Of a DNA stretch of 6,728 bases, positions 1 through 5,165 are shown piece after piece; within the stretch, counting starts at the first letter, position 1, and each line of letters begins with the position of its first letter. Origin of the DNA: Sulfurimonas sp. (GTDB taxonomy: Bacteria; Campylobacterota; Campylobacteria; Campylobacterales; Sulfurimonadaceae); assembly GCA_015663215.1 (NCBI GenBank), contig DQSP01000251.1:1-6728 (forward strand), read 5' to 3'. Under the pieces are notes generated by a model, which had not been told where the DNA came from, searched no databases, and was given only the letters and a program-made list of their open reading frames with translations. Made by a program: the position numbers and the translations under genes.

Positions 1-8
1 CTTCTTGA

Positions 9-24
9 ATTAGCTACGGCTAGT
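9..24 (+). other. small hairpin with a C(TACG)G tetraloop
   Basis: Bases 9-14 pair with 19-24 (six pairs, one of them a G-T wobble) around the loop TACG, closed by a C-G pair. As RNA this is a UNCG-class loop, known to be unusually stable. The second copy of the flanking repeat has a different palindrome at the equivalent place (6712-6725), so the pairing may be kept while the sequence changes. The stem is short and could be chance. Confidence 0.35.
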
Positions 25-65
25 TCTACGAAAATGTGCCTATAACTAGAACTCTCTTGTAGTCG

Positions 66-98
66 CTGAAGCTGGTGTTATTTTTAACTAAGGACTTA
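66..98 (+). repeat. left copy of a 33-bp inverted repeat
   Basis: This stretch matches the reverse complement of 6639-6671 at 32 of 33 positions; the single difference is base 72 (C here, T in the other copy). Within it, GTTA-tttt-TAAC and TAAG-ga-CTTA are two small back-to-back dyads. The right half carries TAAGGA (89-94), which serves as the ribosome binding site of the DUF4395 gene starting at 105. In the frame that ends in TAA at 89-91 there is an in-frame TAG at 47-49, and the other copy has a TAG at the matching place, so the repeat itself is probably not coding. The family is not recognised. Confidence 0.9.
90..94 (+). promoter_or_regulatory. ribosome binding site AAGGA of the DUF4395 gene
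   Basis: AAGGA lies 10 bases before the ATG at 105 and decides that start over the upstream in-frame GTG at 75, which has no such site before it. The site lies inside the left 33-bp repeat, so the repeat supplies part of the translation signal of this gene. Confidence 0.6.
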
Positions 99-104
99 CA
101 ACAG

Positions 105-836
105 ATGAATGATTTTTTTAAATATGGCGAGGAAGTTTCTGGCTATGATGTACGTGTTATCAATGAAAGAGAGGCTCGTGCAGCGGCAGGAATACTCTTT
201 GCAATTGGGCTTTTGAGTCTTACAAATGCGGTAATGTTACAACATGGAGTAGTCACTCGTTACTTTATATCTTTTTTTACTTTTGATTTTCTCTTACGAG
301 TTGTTAACCCTAGATACTCCCCTTCTATGCTTATGGGACGCTTTTTTGTTCAGAACCAAAAACCAGAATATGTAGGTGCCACACAAAAAAGATTTGCTTG
401 GAGCATTGGTCTTTTACTTGCTCTGCCTATGTTTTACTATCTTGTGATCAACTGGCAACCAAATCCTATCAAAGTGTTTATTTGTATTCTCTGTCTTGTT
501 CTCTTGATAGCTGAGTCTGCATTTTCTATCTGTTTGGGGTGTAAGATTTATAATCTTGTTATGAAAAATAGCTCAAAATACTGCCCAGGTGGTATTTGCG
601 AGATACAGATAAAAGAGAAGGTACAAACATTTGACCCTATTCAAAAGGCTATAGTCTCCATAAGTTTTCTTCTACTCTTGTATGGAGCTTATGCATATCT
701 ATACAAACTTGATAATAAAACATTTTTTGGACAACATATAGCCTTAAAGATGATGTCTAAAGCAGAATTACAAGCACTTAAAGAGGCAGAGTATCAAAAA
801 GAGGCCGCTGCGTTTGATAATGACGATGACTTTTAA
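105..836 (+). CDS. DUF4395 family multi-pass membrane protein
   Basis: The protein is 243 residues from the ATG at 105, chosen because AAGGA precedes it; a GTG at 75 would add ten residues encoded by the repeat. I recognise the DUF4395 pattern: an N-terminal V-x-V-I-N-E-R-E-x-R-A block (residues 16-25), a DFLLRVV-P-x-Y-S-P block (61-73), a K-P-E-x-V-G-A-x-Q-K-R-F-A-W block (86-99), and ESAFSICLGCKIY (137-149). Hydrophobic segments fall near 26-46, 52-66, 99-116, 122-142 and 181-200, so it belongs in the inner membrane. Four cysteines are notable: C143 and C146 as C-x-x-C, and C160 and C165 in CPGGIC; they suggest a redox or metal role, which is inference. After the last membrane segment a charged tail ends in an acidic FDNDDDF. 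The domain is usually nearer 140 residues, so the last hydrophobic segment and tail look like an extension. The function of the family is unknown. The gene converges on the mutarotase gene with six bases between stops. Confidence 0.85.
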   Translation: MNDFFKYGEEVSGYDVRVINEREARAAAGILFAIGLLSLTNAVMLQHGVVTRYFISFFTFDFLLRVVNPRYSPSMLMGRFFVQNQKPEYVGATQKRFAWSIGLLLALPMFYYLVINWQPNPIKVFICILCLVLLIAESAFSICLGCKIYNLVMKNSSKYCPGGICEIQIKEKVQTFDPIQKAIVSISFLLLLYGAYAYLYKLDNKTFFGQHIALKMMSKAELQALKEAEYQKEAAAFDNDDDF

Positions 837-842
837 GAGTCT

Positions 843-1676
843 CTAAACTAAACGCAGTGTGACACCAAGAGTGTGACTCTCTCCTGCTTGTATCACTCTA
901 AAATCATCAAAAGCATTTGTAGTTTCAATACAGACAAACTCTTTATAAGCATCTGCTTTCATACCACTCATATTTGAGCCTTTCTCTATCCATGGGTTCC
1001 AGACAACAGCAGAGGAAGACCCTACTGTGTTTAAACTAATCGTTTTCTCTTCATCAACCAAAGATAACTTTTTATCTACATCAAAATAAACTCTATCACA
1101 CTCCGAATTTATTACTACTGCAGATTTTTGCACCGTATTTGTATCTGTAAGTGTGTCTATATACACTTTATCTTCTAAGCCCTTTATCTTCACATCTTTT
1201 ATATCTGAAACGCCAAGATAAGTGTGAAGTGCCTCTGTTATCATAAACTCTTTCTCATCCAAATTTTTAGTAATCATCTTCACACTTAAAGTCTCTCCAA
1301 TCACAAAAACAAGATCCAGTTCAAACTTATAGTCCCAAATCTCTCGACTCTTTTTTGTATCACGAAGTCGTAAAAGAACTTCAGTTGTACTCTCATCTAT
1401 CTCTTTTGCATATACAAACTCAAAAAGAGCTGTACGACTAAACCCATGAGCAGGCATACTTTTATCTAGTACTCCAAAACGCGGCCAACAGATAGGGATT
1501 CCTCCTCGTATGGCTTTTCCCTCTTGAAAAAAACTTGTAGGACTGAGCCAAAGTATCTCTTTTTTATCCTGACACTTGTACTCGAAAATATGTGCACCTT
1601 GGAGAGCTATTTTAGCACGAGCTATTTTGTTACTTACTTCTACATAAGTAAATCCGTTGGGAAATTTTTTAAGCAT
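843..1676 (-). CDS. D-hexose-6-phosphate mutarotase (YeaD/YMR099c-type aldose 1-epimerase)
   Basis: A cytoplasmic enzyme of 277 residues that interconverts the alpha and beta anomers of a hexose, in this subfamily usually hexose 6-phosphate. The beta-sandwich epimerase signature is complete: RGGIPICWPRFG (57-68), AHGFSR (76-81), ALHTYLGVSDI (149-159), WNPW (226-229) and D-A-Y-K-E-F-V-C-I-E-T (242-252). By comparison with the yeast YMR099c family, H151 and E251 are the likely catalytic pair, and R57, H77, R81 and D194 the likely substrate contacts; all are present, so it should be active. It is the last gene of the HAD-permease-mutarotase operon. Its ATG follows the permease TAG with no base between, and no good ribosome binding site is visible, so it probably depends on translational coupling. 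Identity to glucose 6-phosphate rather than another sugar cannot be told from sequence. Confidence 0.9.
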   Translation of the reverse strand: MLKKFPNGFTYVEVSNKIARAKIALQGAHIFEYKCQDKKEILWLSPTSFFQEGKAIRGGIPICWPRFGVLDKSMPAHGFSRTALFEFVYAKEIDESTTEVLLRLRDTKKSREIWDYKFELDLVFVIGETLSVKMITKNLDEKEFMITEALHTYLGVSDIKDVKIKGLEDKVYIDTLTDTNTVQKSAVVINSECDRVYFDVDKKLSLVDEEKTISLNTVGSSSAVVWNPWIEKGSNMSGMKADAYKEFVCIETTNAFDDFRVIQAGESHTLGVTLRLV

Positions 1677-2945
1677 CTAACACTGATTACACCATGTTCT
1701 CATTTTATGTCCTTTGAGTGCATAAAAGAGTATCGCACCATAACATACAATGCCATAAAGATAGGCTTCTTGCATACTACCACTGAGTTGTGCAAGTTTA
1801 CCAAACACCAAAGGAAGTAGTGCCCCACCAGCTATTGCCATGATAAGTAATGCCGAACCTTTGGCTGTATGCTTTCCCATATCTTCTAATGCTAGGGGCC
1901 ATATAGTCGGCCAAACTAAAGCATTTGCCAGACCCAGTAGAGCTACAAATGTTACACTATCAGGAAGTGTTGCAGTACCGCTCCATCCCCATAAAAGCTC
2001 AGAGATAGTGTTTGAAGTTGTAGAACTAAATGCTATGCCTACAAGAAAAGTCATTCCTAAAAGTGCTGAACCTATAAGTGCTTTTTCTTGAGAGAGATAC
2101 CTCGGTATAAAAAAGACTCCTACAAGATATGATATAACCATAAAAACCATAGTATAAGAAGTTAAAGCAGTTGCGTTTAAAACTCCTAAACTTTGAGCAT
2201 ATAAGCCTATAGTATCACCCGCAATAACTTCTATACCCACATAAAAAAAGAGTGCAACAGCACCTAAGACAACACGAGGAAAACTAAAAATAGAGCTATC
2301 ATCATACTCATCTTGAGAAAATTGTAACTCTTCTAAAGAGGAGTACTTAATAAAAATAGCCAGTAGAAAAAGTACACCAGCCATAACACTATAAGGTAAA
2401 ATCAACTTATGGGCTAGTGCATCTACCTCTAAAGTAGATAAATTTTCAATAGACCCAAAACCAGAAAGCACCAAAACTGTAAAAATTATAGGTGCTAAAA
2501 CCCCTGCACTCTTGTTAATAAGTCCCATGATACTTATTCGCATTGCTGCACTCTTTATGGGACCGATGAGAACTATGTAAGGATTTGAAGCTGTTTGAAG
2601 TAATGTTAGTCCAGAACCAAGAGTAAAAAGTGCTAGTAAAAATAGAATGAACTCTGCGCTTAGTGCTGCTGGGATAAAGAGTAAACTTCCCACTGACATC
2701 ATTACAAGCCCCAAACTCATACCGTTTTTATACCCAGTTTTATCAAGTAAATATGCCATCGGTAAAGCCATAACAGTATAAGCGATATAAAAAGCAAAGG
2801 TCACAAAAAGTGCCTCAAAATCACTCAGAGTACAGATGACTTTTAAAAATGGTATCAAAGAGCCATTTAACCAAGTCACAAAGCCAAATATAAAAAAGAG
2901 AGTACCTATAATAAGCATAGGGTTTAGACTTGATTTTTTATCCAT
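1677..2945 (-). CDS. GluP/FucP-family MFS sugar permease
   Basis: A 422-residue inner-membrane transporter of the fucose-galactose-glucose porter family, expected to import a hexose with protons or sodium. Family marks in order: FFIFGFVTWLNGSLIPFLK (17-35), LLDKTGYK (66-73), LLQTASNPYI (115-124), EVIAGDTIG (239-247) and the long WPTIWPLALEDMGKHTAKGS block (345-364) followed by a glycine-rich helix. About twelve hydrophobic segments are visible, with a central cytoplasmic loop rich in acidic residues near 202-220. Length and motifs fit glucose/galactose porters such as Helicobacter pylori GluP (HP1174), but the substrate is not proven; fucose, mannose or fructose are alternatives. The ATG overlaps the end of the HAD gene by eight bases and has its own AAGGA seven bases upstream. 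It stops directly against the mutarotase start. No sugar kinase lies in the window. Confidence 0.9.
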   Translation of the reverse strand: MDKKSSLNPMLIIGTLFFIFGFVTWLNGSLIPFLKVICTLSDFEALFVTFAFYIAYTVMALPMAYLLDKTGYKNGMSLGLVMMSVGSLLFIPAALSAEFILFLLALFTLGSGLTLLQTASNPYIVLIGPIKSAAMRISIMGLINKSAGVLAPIIFTVLVLSGFGSIENLSTLEVDALAHKLILPYSVMAGVLFLLAIFIKYSSLEELQFSQDEYDDSSIFSFPRVVLGAVALFFYVGIEVIAGDTIGLYAQSLGVLNATALTSYTMVFMVISYLVGVFFIPRYLSQEKALIGSALLGMTFLVGIAFSSTTSNTISELLWGWSGTATLPDSVTFVALLGLANALVWPTIWPLALEDMGKHTAKGSALLIMAIAGGALLPLVFGKLAQLSGSMQEAYLYGIVCYGAILFYALKGHKMRTWCNQC

Positions 2946-3768
2946 TTTTTAATCCTTCTAAGTATTTTGCAACACCATCTTCTTCGTTAGTATGTGCTAA
3001 TACTATTTTTGCTAAGTCTTTTACTTCATCTTGAGCATTAGCCATTGCAACTGAAGTGTTTGCTAACTCAAACATACCCATATCATTGAAATTATCACCA
3101 AAAACAGTGAGTTTATCTAAGTCAAAGCCCATAGCTTCACTTACACTTTGTATGCCGTGAGACTTGTCTGCATCTTTGTTTAAGATGGTTAAGAAATAGC
3201 ATCCTATATATGTTTCAGGAGCTAGTATATACTTTACAGAGTCACCAAACTTATCAAGAAAATGTTCGTGAAGTTCACGAAGTAGTTCTTCTTCACCCAT
3301 ATAAACGATTTTAAAGTTCTCATCTTTACCTCGGATTCCATCTTCTATCTTAATGTTATCAGCAGTCGAGTAACGAGTTAAAACCTCTCTTTGGTAGCTA
3401 TTTAAAACCTTATCATGTACAAAATTCTCTCTTAGGTTTTTGGCATCATCAAGAGCTAAAACAAAAGGATAAATCCCAAATTTCCATCCCTCTTCTATGA
3501 TAGTATCAGTTGCATCTCGTCCTAGTGTGGTCATCTTTATAATTTTTTTATCCATAGTCGCGATGAGTGCACCATCGAGTAAAATCATTGGTGCATTTAC
3601 CTCTACACCTTTTAAAAACTGAGCTGTTTTCATGTAAGTTCTTGCAGTTGCAATGCCCATAATAGACTCTTTTGCATAAGAATTCCAGGTTTTTTTAGTA
3701 TAATCACTCACAGATAAATCATTTTTTAAAAATGTATGGTCTAGGTCAGTTATATAAATGTTTTTCAT
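2938..3768 (-). CDS. Cof-type HAD-IIB family phosphatase
   Basis: A soluble 276-residue phosphohydrolase of the haloacid dehalogenase superfamily. All four motifs are present: I, DLDHT with nucleophile D8 and acid/base D10; II, T41 (or T43) in IATART; III, K202 in DADKSHGI; and IV, GDNFND (224-229) with the magnesium ligands. The large insert between motifs II and III (about 80-190) is the C2B cap of the Cof subgroup, many of whose members remove phosphate from sugar phosphates. The sugar permease and mutarotase that follow in the same operon support a sugar phosphate substrate, but this is inference. I chose the start at 3768 because the protein then begins with the usual MKNIYITDLD strand. 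A start at 3807 would add 13 unlikely residues and overlap the divergent dehydrogenase gene. No ribosome binding site is visible before the chosen start, and a -10 box sits so close that the message may be leaderless. This is the first gene of the operon. Confidence 0.88.
   Translation of the reverse strand: MKNIYITDLDHTFLKNDLSVSDYTKKTWNSYAKESIMGIATARTYMKTAQFLKGVEVNAPMILLDGALIATMDKKIIKMTTLGRDATDTIIEEGWKFGIYPFVLALDDAKNLRENFVHDKVLNSYQREVLTRYSTADNIKIEDGIRGKDENFKIVYMGEEELLRELHEHFLDKFGDSVKYILAPETYIGCYFLTILNKDADKSHGIQSVSEAMGFDLDKLTVFGDNFNDMGMFELANTSVAMANAQDEVKDLAKIVLAHTNEEDGVAKYLEGLKNG
2953..2957 (-). promoter_or_regulatory. ribosome binding site AAGGA of the sugar permease, inside the HAD gene
   Basis: AAGGA on the minus strand lies seven bases before the permease ATG (2945) and within the last codons of the HAD gene. 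Together with the eight-base overlap of the two frames, it supports the permease start and coupled translation. Confidence 0.6.
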
Positions 3769-3774
3769 GCAAGT

Positions 3775-3783
3775 AGTATAGCA
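3775..3783 (-). promoter_or_regulatory. candidate extended -10 promoter of the HAD-permease-mutarotase operon
   Basis: On the minus strand the sequence TGC-TATACT fits an extended -10 element (TGn-TATAAT); the hexamer is 3780-3775. Only six bases separate it from the HAD ATG at 3768, so a start site at the usual distance would fall on or next to the A of that ATG, giving a leaderless message. No clear -35 is seen, which is normal for sigma-70 promoters in Campylobacterota. Prediction by eye only. Confidence 0.45.
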
Positions 3784-3791
3784 AAATAAGT

Positions 3792-3796
3792 GGGAG
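3792..3796 (+). promoter_or_regulatory. ribosome binding site GGGAG of the dehydrogenase gene
   Basis: GGGAG lies five bases before the ATG at 3802 and fixes that start. The promoter for this strand must lie in or before the same 33-base gap (3769-3801) used by the divergent HAD operon; TATAGC at 3777-3782 is a weak candidate -10 that overlaps the opposite-strand -10. Confidence 0.55.
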
Positions 3797-3801
3797 TTTA
3801 G

Positions 3802-4494
3802 ATGCAAATAGCAGTAGTAACAGGGGCGAGTTCAGGTATAGGGGAGGCGATAAGCTCAAGGCTTTTAGAACTAGGGTTTCGTGTCATAGGGGTGAGCCGA
3901 ACCACTTCAAAATCTCTACAAAACCATGTTAATTTCAACACTATAAATGCAGACCTTTCTAAAGAAAAAGAGACACTCAAAGTATGCGAAGCACTCAAAA
4001 AAGAGTCTGTTTTTTTACTCGTAAATGCAGCTGGATTTGGAAAGTTTGAACCCCATGAAGAGTTAAGCCCTAAAACCATTACTGATATGACCTTTTTAAA
4101 CCTAACATCCCCTATGCTTTTAACAAACGCCACACTCAGAAGTCTCAAAAAAAATGATGGCTACCTCATCAATATCAACTCTATCGAAGCTATAAGAGCA
4201 AGTAAGTTTGCTGGCGTTTACTCTGCTACTAAAGCAGGACTCAAAGCTTTTAGTGATGCTCTTTTTGAAGAAACTAGAAAAAGTGGACTCAGTATAACAA
4301 ATATCAATCCTGATATGACAGAATCTGCATTTTATAATGACTTACGATTTGAAACAAGTGAAAAAGAGAATGAAAGATTATTAAGGACAGATATAGCCGA
4401 TGCTGTTGCACATATACTGAGTATGAGAAAAGGTGCTGTTGTGAGTGACTATACTATCAGAAGTTTAAACTTTGGTATAAGGAAAAAGAGATAA
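3802..4494 (+). CDS. short-chain dehydrogenase/reductase (SDR)
   Basis: A cytoplasmic NAD(P)-dependent oxidoreductase of 230 residues, the normal length for a classical SDR. The Rossmann nucleotide site TGASSGIG is at 7-14, D51 follows beta-3, NAAG is at 75-78, and the catalytic set N100, S127, Y140 and K144 (Y-x-x-x-K) is complete, so it should be active. S32-R33 after the second strand favours NADP(H), by family knowledge. The usual P-G motif after the sixth strand reads NPDMT (169-173), with aspartate in place of glycine. The C-terminal end is short and basic (RKKR). The substrate cannot be told; nearest in style are YdfG-like hydroxy-acid or aldehyde reductases. It diverges from the HAD operon across 33 bases and converges on the flagellar operon with one base between stop codons, so it is probably transcribed alone. 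Confidence 0.9.
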   Translation: MQIAVVTGASSGIGEAISSRLLELGFRVIGVSRTTSKSLQNHVNFNTINADLSKEKETLKVCEALKKESVFLLVNAAGFGKFEPHEELSPKTITDMTFLNLTSPMLLTNATLRSLKKNDGYLININSIEAIRASKFAGVYSATKAGLKAFSDALFEETRKSGLSITNINPDMTESAFYNDLRFETSEKENERLLRTDIADAVAHILSMRKGAVVSDYTIRSLNFGIRKKR

Positions 4495-4495
4495 T

Positions 4496-4750
4496 TTATG
4501 ATTTTATGTCAAGACTATTTGTATGTGGTGCTTGTGTAGCATTCAAGAAGTCTATATTTTTTTTCATCTGAATCAGAGAAGATTTTGTCTCATCCTGAAG
4601 ACCTTTTACCAAAGATGTAGCCTCAGCTAAAAGTGTAATAGCAGAGTTTATCTCTTTTTGAGACTCAAGCTCTGGCAACTCATCCATTAATTTGTTTAAA
4701 TTATCTGTATTTTTTTCTATTATCGCAATTTTAAGCTTATTGAGCCACAT
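4496..4750 (-). CDS. small helical protein in the fliT position of the fliD-fliS operon
   Basis: An 84-residue protein that I cannot assign by motif. It is almost entirely predicted helix, with leucine and isoleucine at heptad-like spacings in 2-70, no cysteine, no signal peptide and no membrane segment. The ATG overlaps the end of fliS by 14 bases and is preceded by GGAGA ten bases upstream, so it is translated with fliS. In many flagellar operons the gene after fliS encodes FliT, a small helical chaperone of the cap protein FliD. By position, size and fold type this is a good candidate for that role, but it is shorter than the enterobacterial FliT (about 120 residues) and shows no clear sequence match by eye, so the name is withheld. 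An A8 run (4557-4564 on the opposite strand) lies in the codons for MKKN, near residues 62-65. Confidence 0.75.
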   Translation of the reverse strand: MWLNKLKIAIIEKNTDNLNKLMDELPELESQKEINSAITLLAEATSLVKGLQDETKSSLIQMKKNIDFLNATQAPHTNSLDIKS

Positions 4751-5111
4751 TCGTTGTTTCTCTCCATGCTTCTAAAAGAGTTTTAAAAACTTTACTACAT
4801 TCATCTAGTTTAGTATAACTATTCTCATTTCCAGCTTCTGAGATCAGCTGAATCTGATAGTTATATAAGCCTTCGAGATAATAAGAAATATTTCCTGCTT
4901 TCATATCTAATACTGAAATCAGCTCTGTAATAACTGCGATAGAACGATTCATCCAATAGATTCTTTTTTCGATATCTCCATCCTTAATCGCCTTCTTTGC
5001 TTGGGCATTAAAACGAAGAATACCCTCATACAACATCTCTATTAACTTTGCTGGAGACTCAATCCCCACATTGTTTTGAGCATAAATATTATGTGCATTA
5101 TTCCCATACAT
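4737..5111 (-). CDS. fliS: flagellin export chaperone FliS
   Basis: A cytoplasmic chaperone of 124 residues, the typical FliS length, that binds the C-terminal end of newly made flagellin and keeps it from polymerising before export. Family marks: the tyrosine-containing N-terminal cap (MYGNNAHNIY), S-P-x-K-L-I-E-M-L-Y-E-G (19-30), A-x-K-A-I-x-x-G-D near 38-46, the helix with ITELISVLD (61-69), YLEGLYNYQ near 78-86, and a final L-L-E-A-W-R-E-T helix. The four-helix layout is intact. The start is supported by AAGGA six bases upstream. It lies 54 bases after fliD and overlaps the next small gene by 14 bases. It may have its own sigma-28 promoter in the gap as well as read-through from fliD. Confidence 0.95.
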   Translation of the reverse strand: MYGNNAHNIYAQNNVGIESPAKLIEMLYEGILRFNAQAKKAIKDGDIEKRIYWMNRSIAVITELISVLDMKAGNISYYLEGLYNYQIQLISEAGNENSYTKLDECSKVFKTLLEAWRETTNVAQ

Positions 5112-5130
5112 GTTAAATCCTTTTATGTAT

Positions 5131-5161
5131 AAATAGTATCGACATTTTCAAACTATTTTTA
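5131..5161 (-). promoter_or_regulatory. candidate sigma-28 promoter and dyad between fliD and fliS
   Basis: On the minus strand TAAA (5161-5158) is followed after 16 bases by CGATAC (5141-5136), close to the FliA pattern TAAA-N15-GCCGATAA but one base short in spacing. The same stretch holds a seven-base inverted repeat, AAATAGT at 5131-5137 and ACTATTT at 5152-5158, with a 14-base loop. The stem is all A-T except one pair and has no strong T tract placed as in a terminator, so I read it as a possible operator or chance dyad rather than a terminator. Confidence 0.35.
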
Positions 5162-5165
5162 AGTC

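Noticed and set aside
66..91. End of a flaG-like gene reading E-A-G-V-I-F-N-stop
   Set aside because: An in-frame TAG occurs a few codons upstream at 47-49 and at the matching place in the other copy (another stop also lies closer there), so the frame is closed in both.
1..98. Template and variable repeat of a diversity-generating retroelement (fixed inner end, variable outer part)
   Set aside because: Differences are not limited to adenine positions, no reverse transcriptase gene is present, and stop codons interrupt the frames.
66..98. The repeat as an integron attC site
   Set aside because: The conserved GTTRRRY and RYYYAAC ends and the paired arms are not clearly present, and the enclosed genes are not cassette-like.
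75..104. GTG start at 75 for the DUF4395 gene
   Set aside because: It would translate the repeat as ten residues with no family match, while the ATG at 105 has a ribosome binding site.
823..845. Terminator between the DUF4395 and mutarotase genes (GACTTTT/AAGAGTC dyad)
   Set aside because: The dyad has no loop, is A-T rich with a mismatch, and lacks a following T tract.
1524..1820. 98-codon open frame on the plus strand
   Set aside because: It lies opposite the mutarotase and permease genes, both of which have full family motifs; it has no recognisable protein features.
1840..2091. 83-codon open frame on the plus strand
   Set aside because: It is wholly opposite the permease gene, in a shadow frame without family features.
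3769..3807. Longer HAD protein starting at 3807
   Set aside because: The 13 added residues do not belong to the fold, they would cover the divergent promoter gap and run into the dehydrogenase start codon, and the HAD domain begins properly at 3768.
3798..4148. 116-codon open frame on the minus strand
   Set aside because: It is opposite the N-terminal half of the dehydrogenase, whose motifs are intact.
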